From NCBI RefSeq assembly GCF_016584085.1, contig NZ_NRSJ01000002.1, forward strand, positions 124,001 to 188,000: a stretch of 64,000 nucleotides of DNA. The letters are read 5' to 3'. This stretch comes from Halochromatium glycolicum. GTDB taxonomy: Bacteria; Pseudomonadota; Gammaproteobacteria; Chromatiales; Chromatiaceae. The stretch's first letter is position 1; each line of letters starts with the position of its first letter. Positions 33,340-43,124 of this stretch are shown one piece after another. The notes under the pieces were generated by a model, which saw only the letters and a program-made list of their open reading frames with translations, ran no database searches and had not been told where the DNA came from. Both the position numbers and the translations under genes were made by a program.

Positions 33340-36237
33340 ATGCCACCGCATACCGCCCACCGTATTCCTTCCGAACAGCGCCAGCGTTTCGAGCATTATT
33401 TCCGAGGCAGTAATAACCTGAGGGCTGCAGATCTCGCTGAGACCTTCAGCCGCAACTACCCGCAGGACCCATTCGCTTGGCAGGCTTTGGCGCAAGTCAA
33501 ACAACGGCAACAAGATTACGAAGGCGCGGTCACGGCAAGCCAGCAAGCCTGTGCACTGAGTACCGACGCTGCCCGAGCAGCAGCGTTGCTGCAGCTCGGT
33601 CGTGCCCACTTTGGGCTTGAGCAGTTTTCGGAGGCGGAGCGCGCCTTGAACGAGGCTGTCGAGCTGGACCCCGAAAACGCCGAGCTCTATTTGATGTTGG
33701 GCCATGTCTACTACGCCGAAAGACGCGAGACGAAGACCATAGACGCATTGGATCAAGCGCTTGCGCTGAATCCGAGCTCAATAGCGATCCTGGCTCTGCG
33801 GATTCACGCCTTCTCTCGAGCACGGCGCTACGCGACGGTCATGCGCGACTGCGACGCCTTGATGGCACTCAAGCCGAAGGAGGCGACCTATTACAATCTG
33901 GTCGGGACCAAGTATCAAGATATCGGCCGTTTCGAGAAGGCCCGAGACTATTATCACGAGGCGCTCCGCCGCGACCCGCAAGAGCTCGGTGCAGCGTCCA
34001 ATATCCTTACGGGCATGCACTACGACCCTGCGGTGAGCGCCCGCGAGATCTATGACGCTGCGCTGAACTGGCGGCGGCGCTTCCCGGTGGCGGCGCAAGC
34101 GCCTTCGCCAATTGACAAGCAGCCGGCTCGCCGCTTGCGGGTTGGTATGCTCTCGGCCGGGTTCCACTCGCATCCCGTCGGGCTGATGATTCTCCCGGCA
34201 GTCTTGAACGTCAAGCGCCGGAATCTTGAGTTCTACTACTATTCGCTCGATCCCAAGGAGGATTTCGTCACGAAACAGCTGCAGCGCACAGCGAGCGAAT
34301 GGCGGATGCTGGAAAAGCAAAGCCTCGATGAGCTGGATGCCACCATCCGCAAGGATCAGCTCGACATCCTGATCGATATGGCAGGACACAACGAGGGTAA
34401 TCGGCTAACGGTGATTGCACGCAAGCCAGCGCCTCTCATCGTGAAATGGGTCGGTGGCTTGATCAATACGACGGGGCTGGGGGCGTTTGACTATCTTCTC
34501 ACTGATCGGGTCGAGACACCTCCAGGTGTTGATGATTGGTATGTCGAAAACCTCGTGCGCCTGCCAGATGACTACGTTTGTTACAGCATTCCGCCCGATG
34601 TTCCCGCTGTCGTATTCCCAGAGGTTAACGACCTCCCTGCGCAACGCAATGGCTACGTCACCTTCGGCTGCCTAAACAATCCGACCAAGATCAATCTCGA
34701 ACTGCTCGCCCAGTGGGCTAGTATCATGCAGTCGGTGCCCGGAAGCCATCTGCTGCTCAAAGGCGGCCAGTATGAGGATGAGGGCTTTTGCCGGCGTATC
34801 CGCGACCGCTTGGCCGAGTTCGGCATCGCGCCTGAGCGCGTCGAGCTGGAAGGCTCGACAAAGCACAAGGAGTTCATGAGGACCTACTGGCGCATCGACA
34901 TTGCCCTCGATCCTTGGCCGTATTCCGGGGGGCTCACCACCTGCGAGGCACTGGTGATGGGCGTGCCGGTGCTGACGCGTCCCGGCCCGACCTTCGCCGG
35001 TCGCCACGCCGCGACTCATGTCACCAACGCCGGGTATCCGGAGTGGGTTTGCGAGAGTTGGGAGTCCCTGCAGCGACGTGTACTCGAATTGGTCAGCGAT
35101 CTTGATGAGCTGGCCCGTATTCGGCGTCGCATGCGTGACCAGGTGATGGCCTCACCGCTGTGTGACGGGAAACGTTTTGCCGAAAATCTGGATGCCGCCT
35201 TGCGTGCCATCTGGCAGCGGTATTGTGAGGACAAGGCGCCCGCTGCCCTCAACTTTACCGCGCAAGGCGAATGCCAGTTCGCCGGCGACACCGCGCCGGT
35301 GGTGCTGCGCCATCCGGTTCCCTACATCACTCCGCGCGTGCTCGCGGAGCGCCGCTTTAACTGGCAATTGCCAGCCAAGCTGGTGGTAATCGACAGCAGC
35401 GCTAAGCTGTTGCGCGACGATGGCATCGAGGAGCTGCTGAAGCTCGATGCCTTCGGGATCGTCGCGTTCGACCCTGGCGGTCTGCTCAAACGGCCCGAGC
35501 GCTTCAGCGAGAGCGCCGATGTTCAACTGGTGCCGCACGCGCTGCTCGGCGACGGTCAGCCCGCCACCCTGTATGCCTGCTTAGACCCGGCGCTGAGCAG
35601 CACGCTCAAGCCGCTGCCTGCCGAGGAGTTGCCGCCTGGCCAGCGCCAAGGCGTGCAGGTGCTTGCCAAAATGCCGATCAGCACCGTGGCGCTGAACAGC
35701 GTCGCCGGACTGGAAAGCCTGGACTGGCTCATTCTCGATCACCTGAGCGATGCAAGCGCGATCCTCGAGCATGGCGATCAAGCACTGAAGGATAGTCTGC
35801 TGATCCAGGCACGCATCGCCTTCCAGCGAACGCACGAGCGACAACCCACGTTGGCCGAACTACAGCGCTGGGTGACGCGCCGTGGATTTCGCTTCTATCG
35901 CTTTAACGACATGGCGCACGACACCCATCTGCCCGCGCGGGATGACCTAGTCAATCCGCAACGCAGCGAGCTAGTCAGCGCCGACGTGCTGTTCCTGCCT
36001 AATCAGGCGCGAATGGCTACGCTGAGTGAGGCTCAGCGTCTGAAACTCGCTTTCCTGCTGCATACCGTGTTCAACGTCAAGGATCTCACCTATACACTGC
36101 TAGCCGAGGTGGATGGGAACAGGGCCGAGGATTACCTGCTAGCGCAGGGGATGGTGAAGGAGCCGGATGTCAACATGAGAGTCGAGGGGGTTGCTGACGC
36201 GGATGCCGATGACCCCGGCGAGTTCGTTTTCGATTGA
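33340..36237 (+). CDS. TPR / OGT-type O-GlcNAc transferase fused to a degenerate FkbM-like domain
   Basis: This 965-residue protein has TPR-like helical repeats at about 10-240 (for example AERALNEAVELDPENAELYL). The GT41 (OGT/SPINDLY) catalytic domain spans about 265-620: LRVGMLSAGFHSHPVGLMIL, then FGCLNNPTKINLELLAQWAS and the nucleotide-sugar site VMGVPVLTRPGPTFAGRHAA. Residues about 660-925 resemble the FkbM methyltransferase domain of the protein at 37377 (shared HALLGDGQPATLYAC, SSTLKP and LDWLILDH-type landmarks), but the SAM-binding VxDIGAN motif is replaced by VVIDSSAKLL. GT41 enzymes transfer GlcNAc-like sugars to Ser/Thr. The position next to fliC suggests flagellin as acceptor. Confidence 0.85.
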   Translation: MPPHTAHRIPSEQRQRFEHYFRGSNNLRAADLAETFSRNYPQDPFAWQALAQVKQRQQDYEGAVTASQQACALSTDAARAAALLQLGRAHFGLEQFSEAERALNEAVELDPENAELYLMLGHVYYAERRETKTIDALDQALALNPSSIAILALRIHAFSRARRYATVMRDCDALMALKPKEATYYNLVGTKYQDIGRFEKARDYYHEALRRDPQELGAASNILTGMHYDPAVSAREIYDAALNWRRRFPVAAQAPSPIDKQPARRLRVGMLSAGFHSHPVGLMILPAVLNVKRRNLEFYYYSLDPKEDFVTKQLQRTASEWRMLEKQSLDELDATIRKDQLDILIDMAGHNEGNRLTVIARKPAPLIVKWVGGLINTTGLGAFDYLLTDRVETPPGVDDWYVENLVRLPDDYVCYSIPPDVPAVVFPEVNDLPAQRNGYVTFGCLNNPTKINLELLAQWASIMQSVPGSHLLLKGGQYEDEGFCRRIRDRLAEFGIAPERVELEGSTKHKEFMRTYWRIDIALDPWPYSGGLTTCEALVMGVPVLTRPGPTFAGRHAATHVTNAGYPEWVCESWESLQRRVLELVSDLDELARIRRRMRDQVMASPLCDGKRFAENLDAALRAIWQRYCEDKAPAALNFTAQGECQFAGDTAPVVLRHPVPYITPRVLAERRFNWQLPAKLVVIDSSAKLLRDDGIEELLKLDAFGIVAFDPGGLLKRPERFSESADVQLVPHALLGDGQPATLYACLDPALSSTLKPLPAEELPPGQRQGVQVLAKMPISTVALNSVAGLESLDWLILDHLSDASAILEHGDQALKDSLLIQARIAFQRTHERQPTLAELQRWVTRRGFRFYRFNDMAHDTHLPARDDLVNPQRSELVSADVLFLPNQARMATLSEAQRLKLAFLLHTVFNVKDLTYTLLAEVDGNRAEDYLLAQGMVKEPDVNMRVEGVADADADDPGEFVFD

Positions 36238-36392
36238 TGGTTGCTATGAACGCCTCCCGAGAGCGTCCGGAGAACAATGCCAAAGCGGCTGAATGATGGT
36301 ATACCTAAAGCGGAAGGCTCGACTGAACGCTAACAGTTCGACTGGCTCGATGAACGAGCACCGAAGACTCCGATAAAGCGCCTGAGCAAACT

Positions 36393-37184
36393 GTGCAGTC
36401 CCACTGGACCCTCAACCTCAAGAACGGCCTCAAGGTTAACGTCCCGGCCGATCTCGAGAACCCGGTTACCCTGACGCTGCTGGAGCTGGAAGACTGGCCC
36501 GAGCCCGACTACGCCTTCTGGTGCCAACTGGCCCAACCCGGTCTGCGCGTGCTCGATGCCGACACCGGCTACGGCCTCTACGCGCTGGGCTTGGCTCAAG
36601 CGCTGCACGGGCAGGGCAGGGTACTGGCGCTCAACCCTGATCCGCTTTTCGCCCGCAGCGTCGCTGATAACGGCCTGCAAGCGCTGATTCAAACCGAGGA
36701 GCCGAGCGAGCACGCCAGCACCAGTTCACCCAGCGTCAGCAGCGAAAACAGTGGCGAGACAGACAGTTGCCGCAGCGAGACAAACGACGACGGCAGCGAT
36801 CACGGTGAAGCTGCCGCCTTCGACCTAATACGCCTCGGCCCGACAACCAAGCTCGACCCAGGCTGGATTCAGCAGGCCGCCCCGCTGCTCATGCTGCCCA
36901 GCGATAGCGCCGCCCTGGCCGACCTGCAAGCCGCTGGTCTCAGCCTCTACCGACTGATCCCGGTCCTTAATGCCTTGGTTTTGCTGCAGGATGCTCCCGT
37001 CGCCAACTGCACCCAAAACGGAAGCCCCGACCTGCTCACAAACGCGGATACCAACCACGAAGCCGACGGTGAAACCGCGCCCAGTGCAGGATCAGGGCTA
37101 GAAAAACCGGCTACTCTTTATGCCTGTAACGCCACGCGTGCCGCCTGGCTGCGTGGACAAGAGCGGATGATCCGGCCCGCCTGA
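36393..37184 (+). CDS. FkbM-like methyltransferase-related protein, degenerate
   Basis: This 263-residue protein starts with GTG. The first about 110 residues resemble the start of an FkbM-type domain (LENPVTLTLLELEDWPEPDY, then GLRVLDADTGYGLYALGLAQ in place of VxDIGAxxGxYxL). An acidic Ser/Glu/Asp-rich insert (about 112-145) follows, then a shortened C-terminal part with DLIRLGPTTKLDPGWIQQAA. Key SAM and catalytic residues cannot be confirmed, so it may be a non-catalytic partner. It lies between the two OGT genes and upstream of another FkbM protein, 155 bp after the first OGT gene. Confidence 0.6.
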   Translation: MQSHWTLNLKNGLKVNVPADLENPVTLTLLELEDWPEPDYAFWCQLAQPGLRVLDADTGYGLYALGLAQALHGQGRVLALNPDPLFARSVADNGLQALIQTEEPSEHASTSSPSVSSENSGETDSCRSETNDDGSDHGEAAAFDLIRLGPTTKLDPGWIQQAAPLLMLPSDSAALADLQAAGLSLYRLIPVLNALVLLQDAPVANCTQNGSPDLLTNADTNHEADGETAPSAGSGLEKPATLYACNATRAAWLRGQERMIRPA

Positions 37185-37282
37185 TGCCGCGCCGTGGTGA
37201 CCTCAACGCTTCCCGGCCCAACCATGCACAGTCGACGCCTGAAACCGACGACATCGCCGCCGCCTACGACGCCGACGCCTGA
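37184..37282 (+). CDS. Possible 32-residue overlapping reading frame
   Basis: An ATG overlaps the stop of the preceding gene (TGATG) and opens 32 codons beginning MPRRGDLNASRPNHAQSTPE and ending AAAYDADA. The arrangement allows coupled translation, but I recognise nothing in it and it could be chance. Confidence 0.2.
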   Translation: MPRRGDLNASRPNHAQSTPETDDIAAAYDADA

Positions 37283-37376
37283 GACATTGCCGCAGCGTGA
37301 TCGCAGCGGCCGCTGTGTGCGTTTCCGAAAGGCCGCAGATGCGGCTCGAACAGGTCCCTAACCCGTCGTCTTCTTG

Positions 37377-39896
37377 ATGCACGCCAACAGGCCCGCCATG
37401 CACGCTGAAGAACCCCTTTGGCCGCAAGCCCTTGCCCGCTACCCCTTCGCCGCCAGGTTACTCCCGGGCTGGCGCGAGCAGGCCGCCGACCTGCCCGCAG
37501 ACTACCAAGCTGCGCTCGATGATGCGCTGACCGCCTTCGACCTCGAGCGCCCGCTCGGCGAGCGCTATCAGCGGTTATTGGCCAGCCAAGCGCATCTCCT
37601 CCGGCTCACAGCAGCGCCGGACGCCGCTCATGACGAAGCATCCAAACCCGAAGACGCCAGCAATACCTCCGCGCCTGTCGCCCCCATCGCCCCAACGTTG
37701 TTGCGCATTCGCCTGCATCTCGCACTTGGTGAGCCAGCGCTTGCCCGGCAATGGATCGACAGGTTGCTGCACCAGCTTGATGGCGATGCTGCAACAAAGG
37801 CCGCAGTCGATACACTGCTCCGCGGTTGGCCTTGCCTCCCCATCAGTGCAGCCTTCGACACCTGCGCGCCCGGACAAACGGAAGGCGATGTGGCCATGGT
37901 CAACGGCACCAAGGCCAGCGAGACCTCCACCAAAGCTGTGACCAGCGGCGAGCCCTCGCGAATTGATGCCGACGCCTGGCGCGACTGGCTGCTCGCGCAA
38001 CTGCTCGACACCCAGGCGCAACTGACCCGCGCTCAGCGTCATGCCGAGCCCGAGACCGCGCTGCCGCTGCTGGTCAAGCGCCGCCGGTTGCCCTGCGCGG
38101 GCATCGAGAGCGAGCGCCGGCTGGCCCTAACCGCGCTGCGGTTGGGCAAGAAGGTGACCATCAAGCCCGAGAGTCGGTTGGTGACTAAAGGCCAGAACCC
38201 GCAGCTGTGGATACAGCTCGGTGAAAGAGCCAACAGCGAGCCACCGCGATCTGGCGCCAATCAGCCCGCTGCCAAAGCTGAGCCGATACCGGCGCGCCAA
38301 CCGGCCCCCGCCAAGCCAAACCAACGCAACGCCAAGCCAGCCGCGGCCCAGCCGACGCCCGCCGCTGCGTCCAAGCACAGTCCAACGCGCAAGCAGCGAA
38401 CGCCAGCACGGCTCTGGCAGCTCAAGGAGCCAATTCGCGTGGTCGACATCGGCGCCAATCCCATCGATGGCACACCCCCCTATGCCAGCCTGCTCAAGCA
38501 GGGCGTCATCAGGCTGGTCGGCTTCGAGCCCCAGGCCGATGCTTTAGCCAAGCTGCAGCAGATGAAAGGGCCGCACGAGACCTACCTGCCGCATGCGGTC
38601 GGTGACGGTGGACAAGCCACCTTGTACATCTGCCAAGCGTCCGGCATGACCTCGACGCTGAAGCCCAACAACGCGGTGCTCGATCATTTTCAGGGCTATC
38701 CCATATGGGGCAAGATCAAAAGCACGGCCGTGCTGGACACCGTCCGCCTCGATGACGTGACCGAGATCACCCACATCGACTGGCTCAAGATTGACATCCA
38801 AGGCGGCGAGTTGACCGTCTTCAAGCATGGTGAACGCAAACTCAAGGACGCCTTGGTGATCCAGACCGAGGCCAACTTCATCCACCTCTATGAAGGCCAA
38901 CCGCTGTTTGCGGATATCGATCAATGGATGCGCGCGCATGGCTTCATGCTGCATACCCTGCTGGAGCAGCGCCGGCGGTTGTATGCGCCGATGACCATTA
39001 ACGGCGGCATCCATCAAGGATTGAATCAGCTAACCACGGCGGACGCCGTGTATATACCCTCGTTCGATCGGTTGAATCAATTAACGACAAGTGATCTCCT
39101 GAAACTCGCTACCATCATGGATGAAGCCTATCACTCCTACGACTATACGCTGCAACTCTTAGGCTTGATTGATAGCGGAGGATCAAGGTCCCAAAAGGCT
39201 TATGCTCAGCGCTATCAGGAACGGCTAAAGCACATTAAGCTGACTGCGGATAGCCCCCCCCCATTCAGTCCAGCGCCAACGTCAAGCGCTGATGCCGGAA
39301 TGTTACTGCTTCGACATCCGCGAAGTTATCTCAATGGGCTTGATTGGGAACAGTCGCTGCGTTCAGGGGAAAGTACAGTTAAGGGTAAGCCAGTGCCGTG
39401 GGTGACCTATCCGTTCCTGCATCTTCTTGACAAAAGGATAAGGAGCAACTTCAAAGTGTTTGAGTATGGAAGCGGCAACTCAACGCTCTGGTTGAGCTCG
39501 CATGTGGAAAAGATCGTTTCTGTTGAGCACGATGCTGGCTGGTACCAGAAGATGAAGGGGAAGATGCCGGGCAACGTTGAGTATATTTACCATACGCTTG
39601 ACTATGGTGGAGCCTACGGAAAAGAAATCACGAAACCCCAGTATAAGGGGGTGTTCGACATCGTATTTGTGGACGGTCGAGATCGCGTCAACTGCCTGCG
39701 CAATTGCGTCCATGCGCTCAAGCAAGACGGGATCGTGATCCTGGATAACGCAGAGAGGCCCCAGTACAACTCAGGCTCGGAGTCCCTTCTGCAGCAGGGA
39801 TTCAAGCGTATCGACTTTATTGGCATGGGACCAGTTAACCTTGCAGCCTGGTCAACCGCTGTTTTTTATCGCGCGCGTAACTGTATCGGGTTGTAG
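37377..39896 (+). CDS. Two-domain methyltransferase: FkbM domain plus second SAM methyltransferase
   Basis: The protein has about 839 residues, with ATG at 37377 (the preceding TTG is unlikely). Residues 1-340 are helical and unrecognised, with an Ala/Pro/Gln/Lys-rich hinge near 290-340. Residues about 350-595 are an FkbM methyltransferase (RVVDIGANPIDGTPPYASLL, then DWLKIDIQGGELTVFKHGER). Residues about 640-839 form a second Rossmann methyltransferase (FKVFEYGSGNSTLWLSSHVE, then GVFDIVFVDGRDRVNCLRNC). FkbM enzymes O-methylate sugar or polyketide hydroxyls. Codon usage in the last third is more AT-rich than in the first, which suggests the C-terminal domain was acquired separately. It lies between the two OGT genes. 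Confidence 0.8.
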   Translation: MHANRPAMHAEEPLWPQALARYPFAARLLPGWREQAADLPADYQAALDDALTAFDLERPLGERYQRLLASQAHLLRLTAAPDAAHDEASKPEDASNTSAPVAPIAPTLLRIRLHLALGEPALARQWIDRLLHQLDGDAATKAAVDTLLRGWPCLPISAAFDTCAPGQTEGDVAMVNGTKASETSTKAVTSGEPSRIDADAWRDWLLAQLLDTQAQLTRAQRHAEPETALPLLVKRRRLPCAGIESERRLALTALRLGKKVTIKPESRLVTKGQNPQLWIQLGERANSEPPRSGANQPAAKAEPIPARQPAPAKPNQRNAKPAAAQPTPAAASKHSPTRKQRTPARLWQLKEPIRVVDIGANPIDGTPPYASLLKQGVIRLVGFEPQADALAKLQQMKGPHETYLPHAVGDGGQATLYICQASGMTSTLKPNNAVLDHFQGYPIWGKIKSTAVLDTVRLDDVTEITHIDWLKIDIQGGELTVFKHGERKLKDALVIQTEANFIHLYEGQPLFADIDQWMRAHGFMLHTLLEQRRRLYAPMTINGGIHQGLNQLTTADAVYIPSFDRLNQLTTSDLLKLATIMDEAYHSYDYTLQLLGLIDSGGSRSQKAYAQRYQERLKHIKLTADSPPPFSPAPTSSADAGMLLLRHPRSYLNGLDWEQSLRSGESTVKGKPVPWVTYPFLHLLDKRIRSNFKVFEYGSGNSTLWLSSHVEKIVSVEHDAGWYQKMKGKMPGNVEYIYHTLDYGGAYGKEITKPQYKGVFDIVFVDGRDRVNCLRNCVHALKQDGIVILDNAERPQYNSGSESLLQQGFKRIDFIGMGPVNLAAWSTAVFYRARNCIGL

Positions 39897-39960
39897 GCTC
39901 TAAGACCCTTTTTGCGAATTTTGCCATCTTTTATTGTTGCGCATTTACCAGAGATTCCAA

Positions 39961-42900
39961 ATGCCAAACAAACGCTCACGCTTCAGCGAAAAGTGGCGAG
40001 AAAAGAAGAGCAATAAGCAAAGCAGGAAACATTTGCCGACGATGCGCTTCCAGCAGGCGCTGTCTGCCGAGCAACGCGGTGCCCTGGAAGAGGCGGAGAC
40101 GGGGTATCGGGAAATCCTTGCTCAGCAGCCTGACCACACCGATGCTATGTACCGCCTGGGCGCCACCTTGTACCGGCGCGGCGATGCGCTGGGAGCTGAG
40201 GCGCTTATCCGTTGCGCGATCGAAAAGAACAATCGGGTTGCGGCCTATCATTACGACCATGGCATTGTATTGAAGTCGCTCTTCCGTTTGGACGAGGCGC
40301 TGAATGCGTTTGATCTGGCCTTGCGGATCAAGCCCGATTATGCCGAGGCTCATAATAACCGCGGTATTACGCTCAATGACCTTGGCCGCAAGGAGGAGGC
40401 ACTGCGGTCATATGATCAGGCACTCCACCTGAAGCCGGATTTTGCAGAGGCAGTCAATAACCGCGGCATTGCGCTCAACGATTTAGGGAGATTGGATGAG
40501 GCATTGGAGGCTTACGATCAAGCTCTGTCGATCCAGGAAAAATTCGCCAAGGCGCACAACAACCGCGGTAACTCGCTCAAAGCGCTTGGGCGATTGGATG
40601 ATGCGCTACACGCGTATGATCGGGCTCTGCAGATTCAGCCTGATTACGCTGAGGCGCATAATAACCGTGCAGCAGCCCTGCAGGCGATGGGGTGCACGCA
40701 GGACGCACTTGATGCTTACGGTCGGGCTTTAGATACGAAAACAGATGATGCCGTTGCATTGAATAATCAGGGCAATGCACTCAAGGAGCTTGGGCGCCTA
40801 GATGAGGCATTGCTGGCTTACGAACAGGCGCTTCGACTCAGACCCGATTTCGCAGAGGCACGCTCGAATGAACTCTTTGTTCGCTCGGCGTTACAAGAAG
40901 GTAATGACGAGGATTTTCTGGGCTTGGCGCGTCGCTATGGCAGTCGGTACCAGCGTTCGCTACCGGTGTTAGCTCATCAGCCAGTGCCTATCGTTGGGCG
41001 TCGACTACGTGTTGGCTATGTCTCGGGGGATTTTCGCCAGCACGCCGTCGCCCATTTTTTCGAGCCCGTGTTGGCCGCGCATGACCGTACGCGCACCGAG
41101 CTCTGGGCGTATACCACCAATGGGCAGCAGGATGCAGTGACTGCGCGTATCCGCGGGCTGGTAGACCACTGGCAGTCGATCGTTGGCTTGTCGGATGAGC
41201 TCGCTGCCGAGCGGATTCGCGGCGATGGGCTGGATATCTTGGTGGACTTGTCCAATCACACCGAGCACAACCGGCTCGGTGTCTTTGCGCTGCGTGCTGC
41301 GCCGGTGCAAGTGGCGTATTTAGGGCATTTCAGCACGACCGGCGTCGCTGAGATCGATTATTGGATTGGTGATCCGCAGCAGACACCGCCGAGCATGGAT
41401 GCCCACTACAGCGAAACGGTGTGGCGGCTGCCGCGCGTCGCCCATGTCTACAACGGAGCTGAGGTTGCGCCGGCGCCGAGCTGGCAGCCGCAAGAGGACG
41501 GCACCATTCGGCTTGGCAGCTTCCATAATCCCGTCAAGTTCACGCCGCGAACGCTGGCCCTATGGGCACGCTTACTTCACGCACTGCCTCAGGCCAAGCT
41601 GGTGCTCAAGGCCAAACAGTGGGCTGATGCCGGCCGGCGCGAGCAGCTTGCTGCGGACTTTGCGGCCCACGGTATCGGCGCCGACCGGATGGAGCTGCGC
41701 GACCACACCGCCACCCCGGACTGGTCGGCGCATATGCGTGCTTACGATGGCCTCGACATCGCGCTCGACCCCATCGGCCCTTGGCGCGGCGCGGCGACCA
41801 ACTGCGATGCGCTTTGGATGGGCGTGCCGGTGATCACCTTGCGTGGCGAGCGGGTAGGCTCGCGCCAGACAGCGTCCTTGCTGCAAGCGTTGGGGCGGAC
41901 GGAATGGATCGCCGACGATGAGGACAGCTATATCGACAAAGTCGTCGCCCTCGCGCGCGATGTCGAAGGGCGCCGGGCCATGCGGTCCACACAGCGCGAG
42001 CAGATGCGCGCCAGCCCATTGTGCGATGCCAAAGGATTGGCCCGAGCGTTGGAGGATGCCTATGGCGCGATGGTGCAGCGTTGGTGCGATGCGCGCGGGG
42101 CAGAGGAGCCTTCTGGAACGCGTGTGCATGGACCGATTTGGCGCGGTACGCCAAAGGCACCTGCGGAATCCAGCATCCCGACGGCGAGCCAAGGCCCAAC
42201 TCCGGTTTACCTCATCCACGCGCTTGCGCGCTCGGGCGGGACGCTGATCAGCCGCTGCCTCGGCGCTATGAACGGTGTCTATCTATTCAGCGAAGTGCAC
42301 CCGCAATCAGCAGCGGCGGCTCGCCATGTCAGTACGGCGGAGCAGTTCGGCCTGGAGCATCAAGCGCGAGAATGGTATGGCCTATTGGACACCCAGGAAG
42401 GCGTGCAAGACGCCGGCCGCTCGGAGTATCCCGACCGGGTCGAACAAATTGCCGTGCGCGTCGCTGAGCACGGCGGTCAGCTAGTGCTGCGTGATTGGTC
42501 GCATTTGGATTTCCACGCCGTCCCATTTCTATCGGCGGCAACCCATCGCAGCACCCATGCCGAGCAGTTAGCCGGACGCTTTCCACTGCGCCGCATCAGC
42601 CTAGTGCGGCATCCTGTTTACCAGTGGCTGAGCTTGGAACGTCTCCCGCTGATCCGCGGGCGATTGACGCTTACTGACTTCATGACGGGGTATCTGGCCT
42701 TTGCACGGTTGGCCGCAGAGACTGGCTTTATCCGGCTAGAAGACTTCGTGGGCGATCCCGATACGAGTTTGCGCCGACTCTGCGATCAACTGCATCTGCC
42801 GTTCGATCCGGGCTACCGCGAGCGCTGGCCGGACAACCGCTGGGTAACAGGTGACTTCACCAGCGCCCGTATGACCCCCAAGGAAATCCTCCATCGATCC

Positions 42901-43068
42901 AAGATCATCAATGCCGACGTGCTGGCTCAGTTCGATGTCCTGCCCGAGTACCACGAAGCGCTCAAGCTCCTCGGGTATCGTTCGCCTCAGGCTGGGCAAC
43001 TGCAGGAGGCCGACGAGTTGGTAGAGCGGGCAGTGGCTGCTGACGGCGCCACCGTTGGGGCTCCGTAG
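39961..43068 (+). CDS. TPR / OGT-type O-GlcNAc transferase fused to a sulfotransferase-like domain
   Basis: ATG at 39961 gives 1035 residues. A basic N-terminus is followed by about eight canonical TPRs (about 25-330, repeated AEAHNNRGxxLxxLGRxxEA). The GT41 OGT domain spans about 345-705: RRLRVGYVSGDFRQHAVAHF, then SFHNPVKFTPRTLALWARLL and MGVPVITLRGERVGSRQTAS. Residues about 745-1010 are sulfotransferase-like, with the 5'-phosphosulfate-type loop VYLIHALARSGGTLISRCL and a 3'-phosphate-type segment RRISLVRHPVYQWLSLERLP. The predicted activity is sugar transfer to protein Ser/Thr, possibly followed by sulfation. The domain pairing is unusual. Confidence 0.87.
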   Translation: MPNKRSRFSEKWREKKSNKQSRKHLPTMRFQQALSAEQRGALEEAETGYREILAQQPDHTDAMYRLGATLYRRGDALGAEALIRCAIEKNNRVAAYHYDHGIVLKSLFRLDEALNAFDLALRIKPDYAEAHNNRGITLNDLGRKEEALRSYDQALHLKPDFAEAVNNRGIALNDLGRLDEALEAYDQALSIQEKFAKAHNNRGNSLKALGRLDDALHAYDRALQIQPDYAEAHNNRAAALQAMGCTQDALDAYGRALDTKTDDAVALNNQGNALKELGRLDEALLAYEQALRLRPDFAEARSNELFVRSALQEGNDEDFLGLARRYGSRYQRSLPVLAHQPVPIVGRRLRVGYVSGDFRQHAVAHFFEPVLAAHDRTRTELWAYTTNGQQDAVTARIRGLVDHWQSIVGLSDELAAERIRGDGLDILVDLSNHTEHNRLGVFALRAAPVQVAYLGHFSTTGVAEIDYWIGDPQQTPPSMDAHYSETVWRLPRVAHVYNGAEVAPAPSWQPQEDGTIRLGSFHNPVKFTPRTLALWARLLHALPQAKLVLKAKQWADAGRREQLAADFAAHGIGADRMELRDHTATPDWSAHMRAYDGLDIALDPIGPWRGAATNCDALWMGVPVITLRGERVGSRQTASLLQALGRTEWIADDEDSYIDKVVALARDVEGRRAMRSTQREQMRASPLCDAKGLARALEDAYGAMVQRWCDARGAEEPSGTRVHGPIWRGTPKAPAESSIPTASQGPTPVYLIHALARSGGTLISRCLGAMNGVYLFSEVHPQSAAAARHVSTAEQFGLEHQAREWYGLLDTQEGVQDAGRSEYPDRVEQIAVRVAEHGGQLVLRDWSHLDFHAVPFLSAATHRSTHAEQLAGRFPLRRISLVRHPVYQWLSLERLPLIRGRLTLTDFMTGYLAFARLAAETGFIRLEDFVGDPDTSLRRLCDQLHLPFDPGYRERWPDNRWVTGDFTSARMTPKEILHRSKIINADVLAQFDVLPEYHEALKLLGYRSPQAGQLQEADELVERAVAADGATVGAP

Positions 43069-43124
43069 CAGCTACTCGGCGGGCGACTAGCGACCCGATT
43101 ACTAAGGCCACGTTCGGGCGGCGG

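Noticed and set aside
37200..37373. A regulatory RNA or leader between the two FkbM-type genes
   Set aside because: I saw no stable long stem, terminator or conserved riboswitch-like motif. It is GC-rich sequence with only a short overlapping frame.
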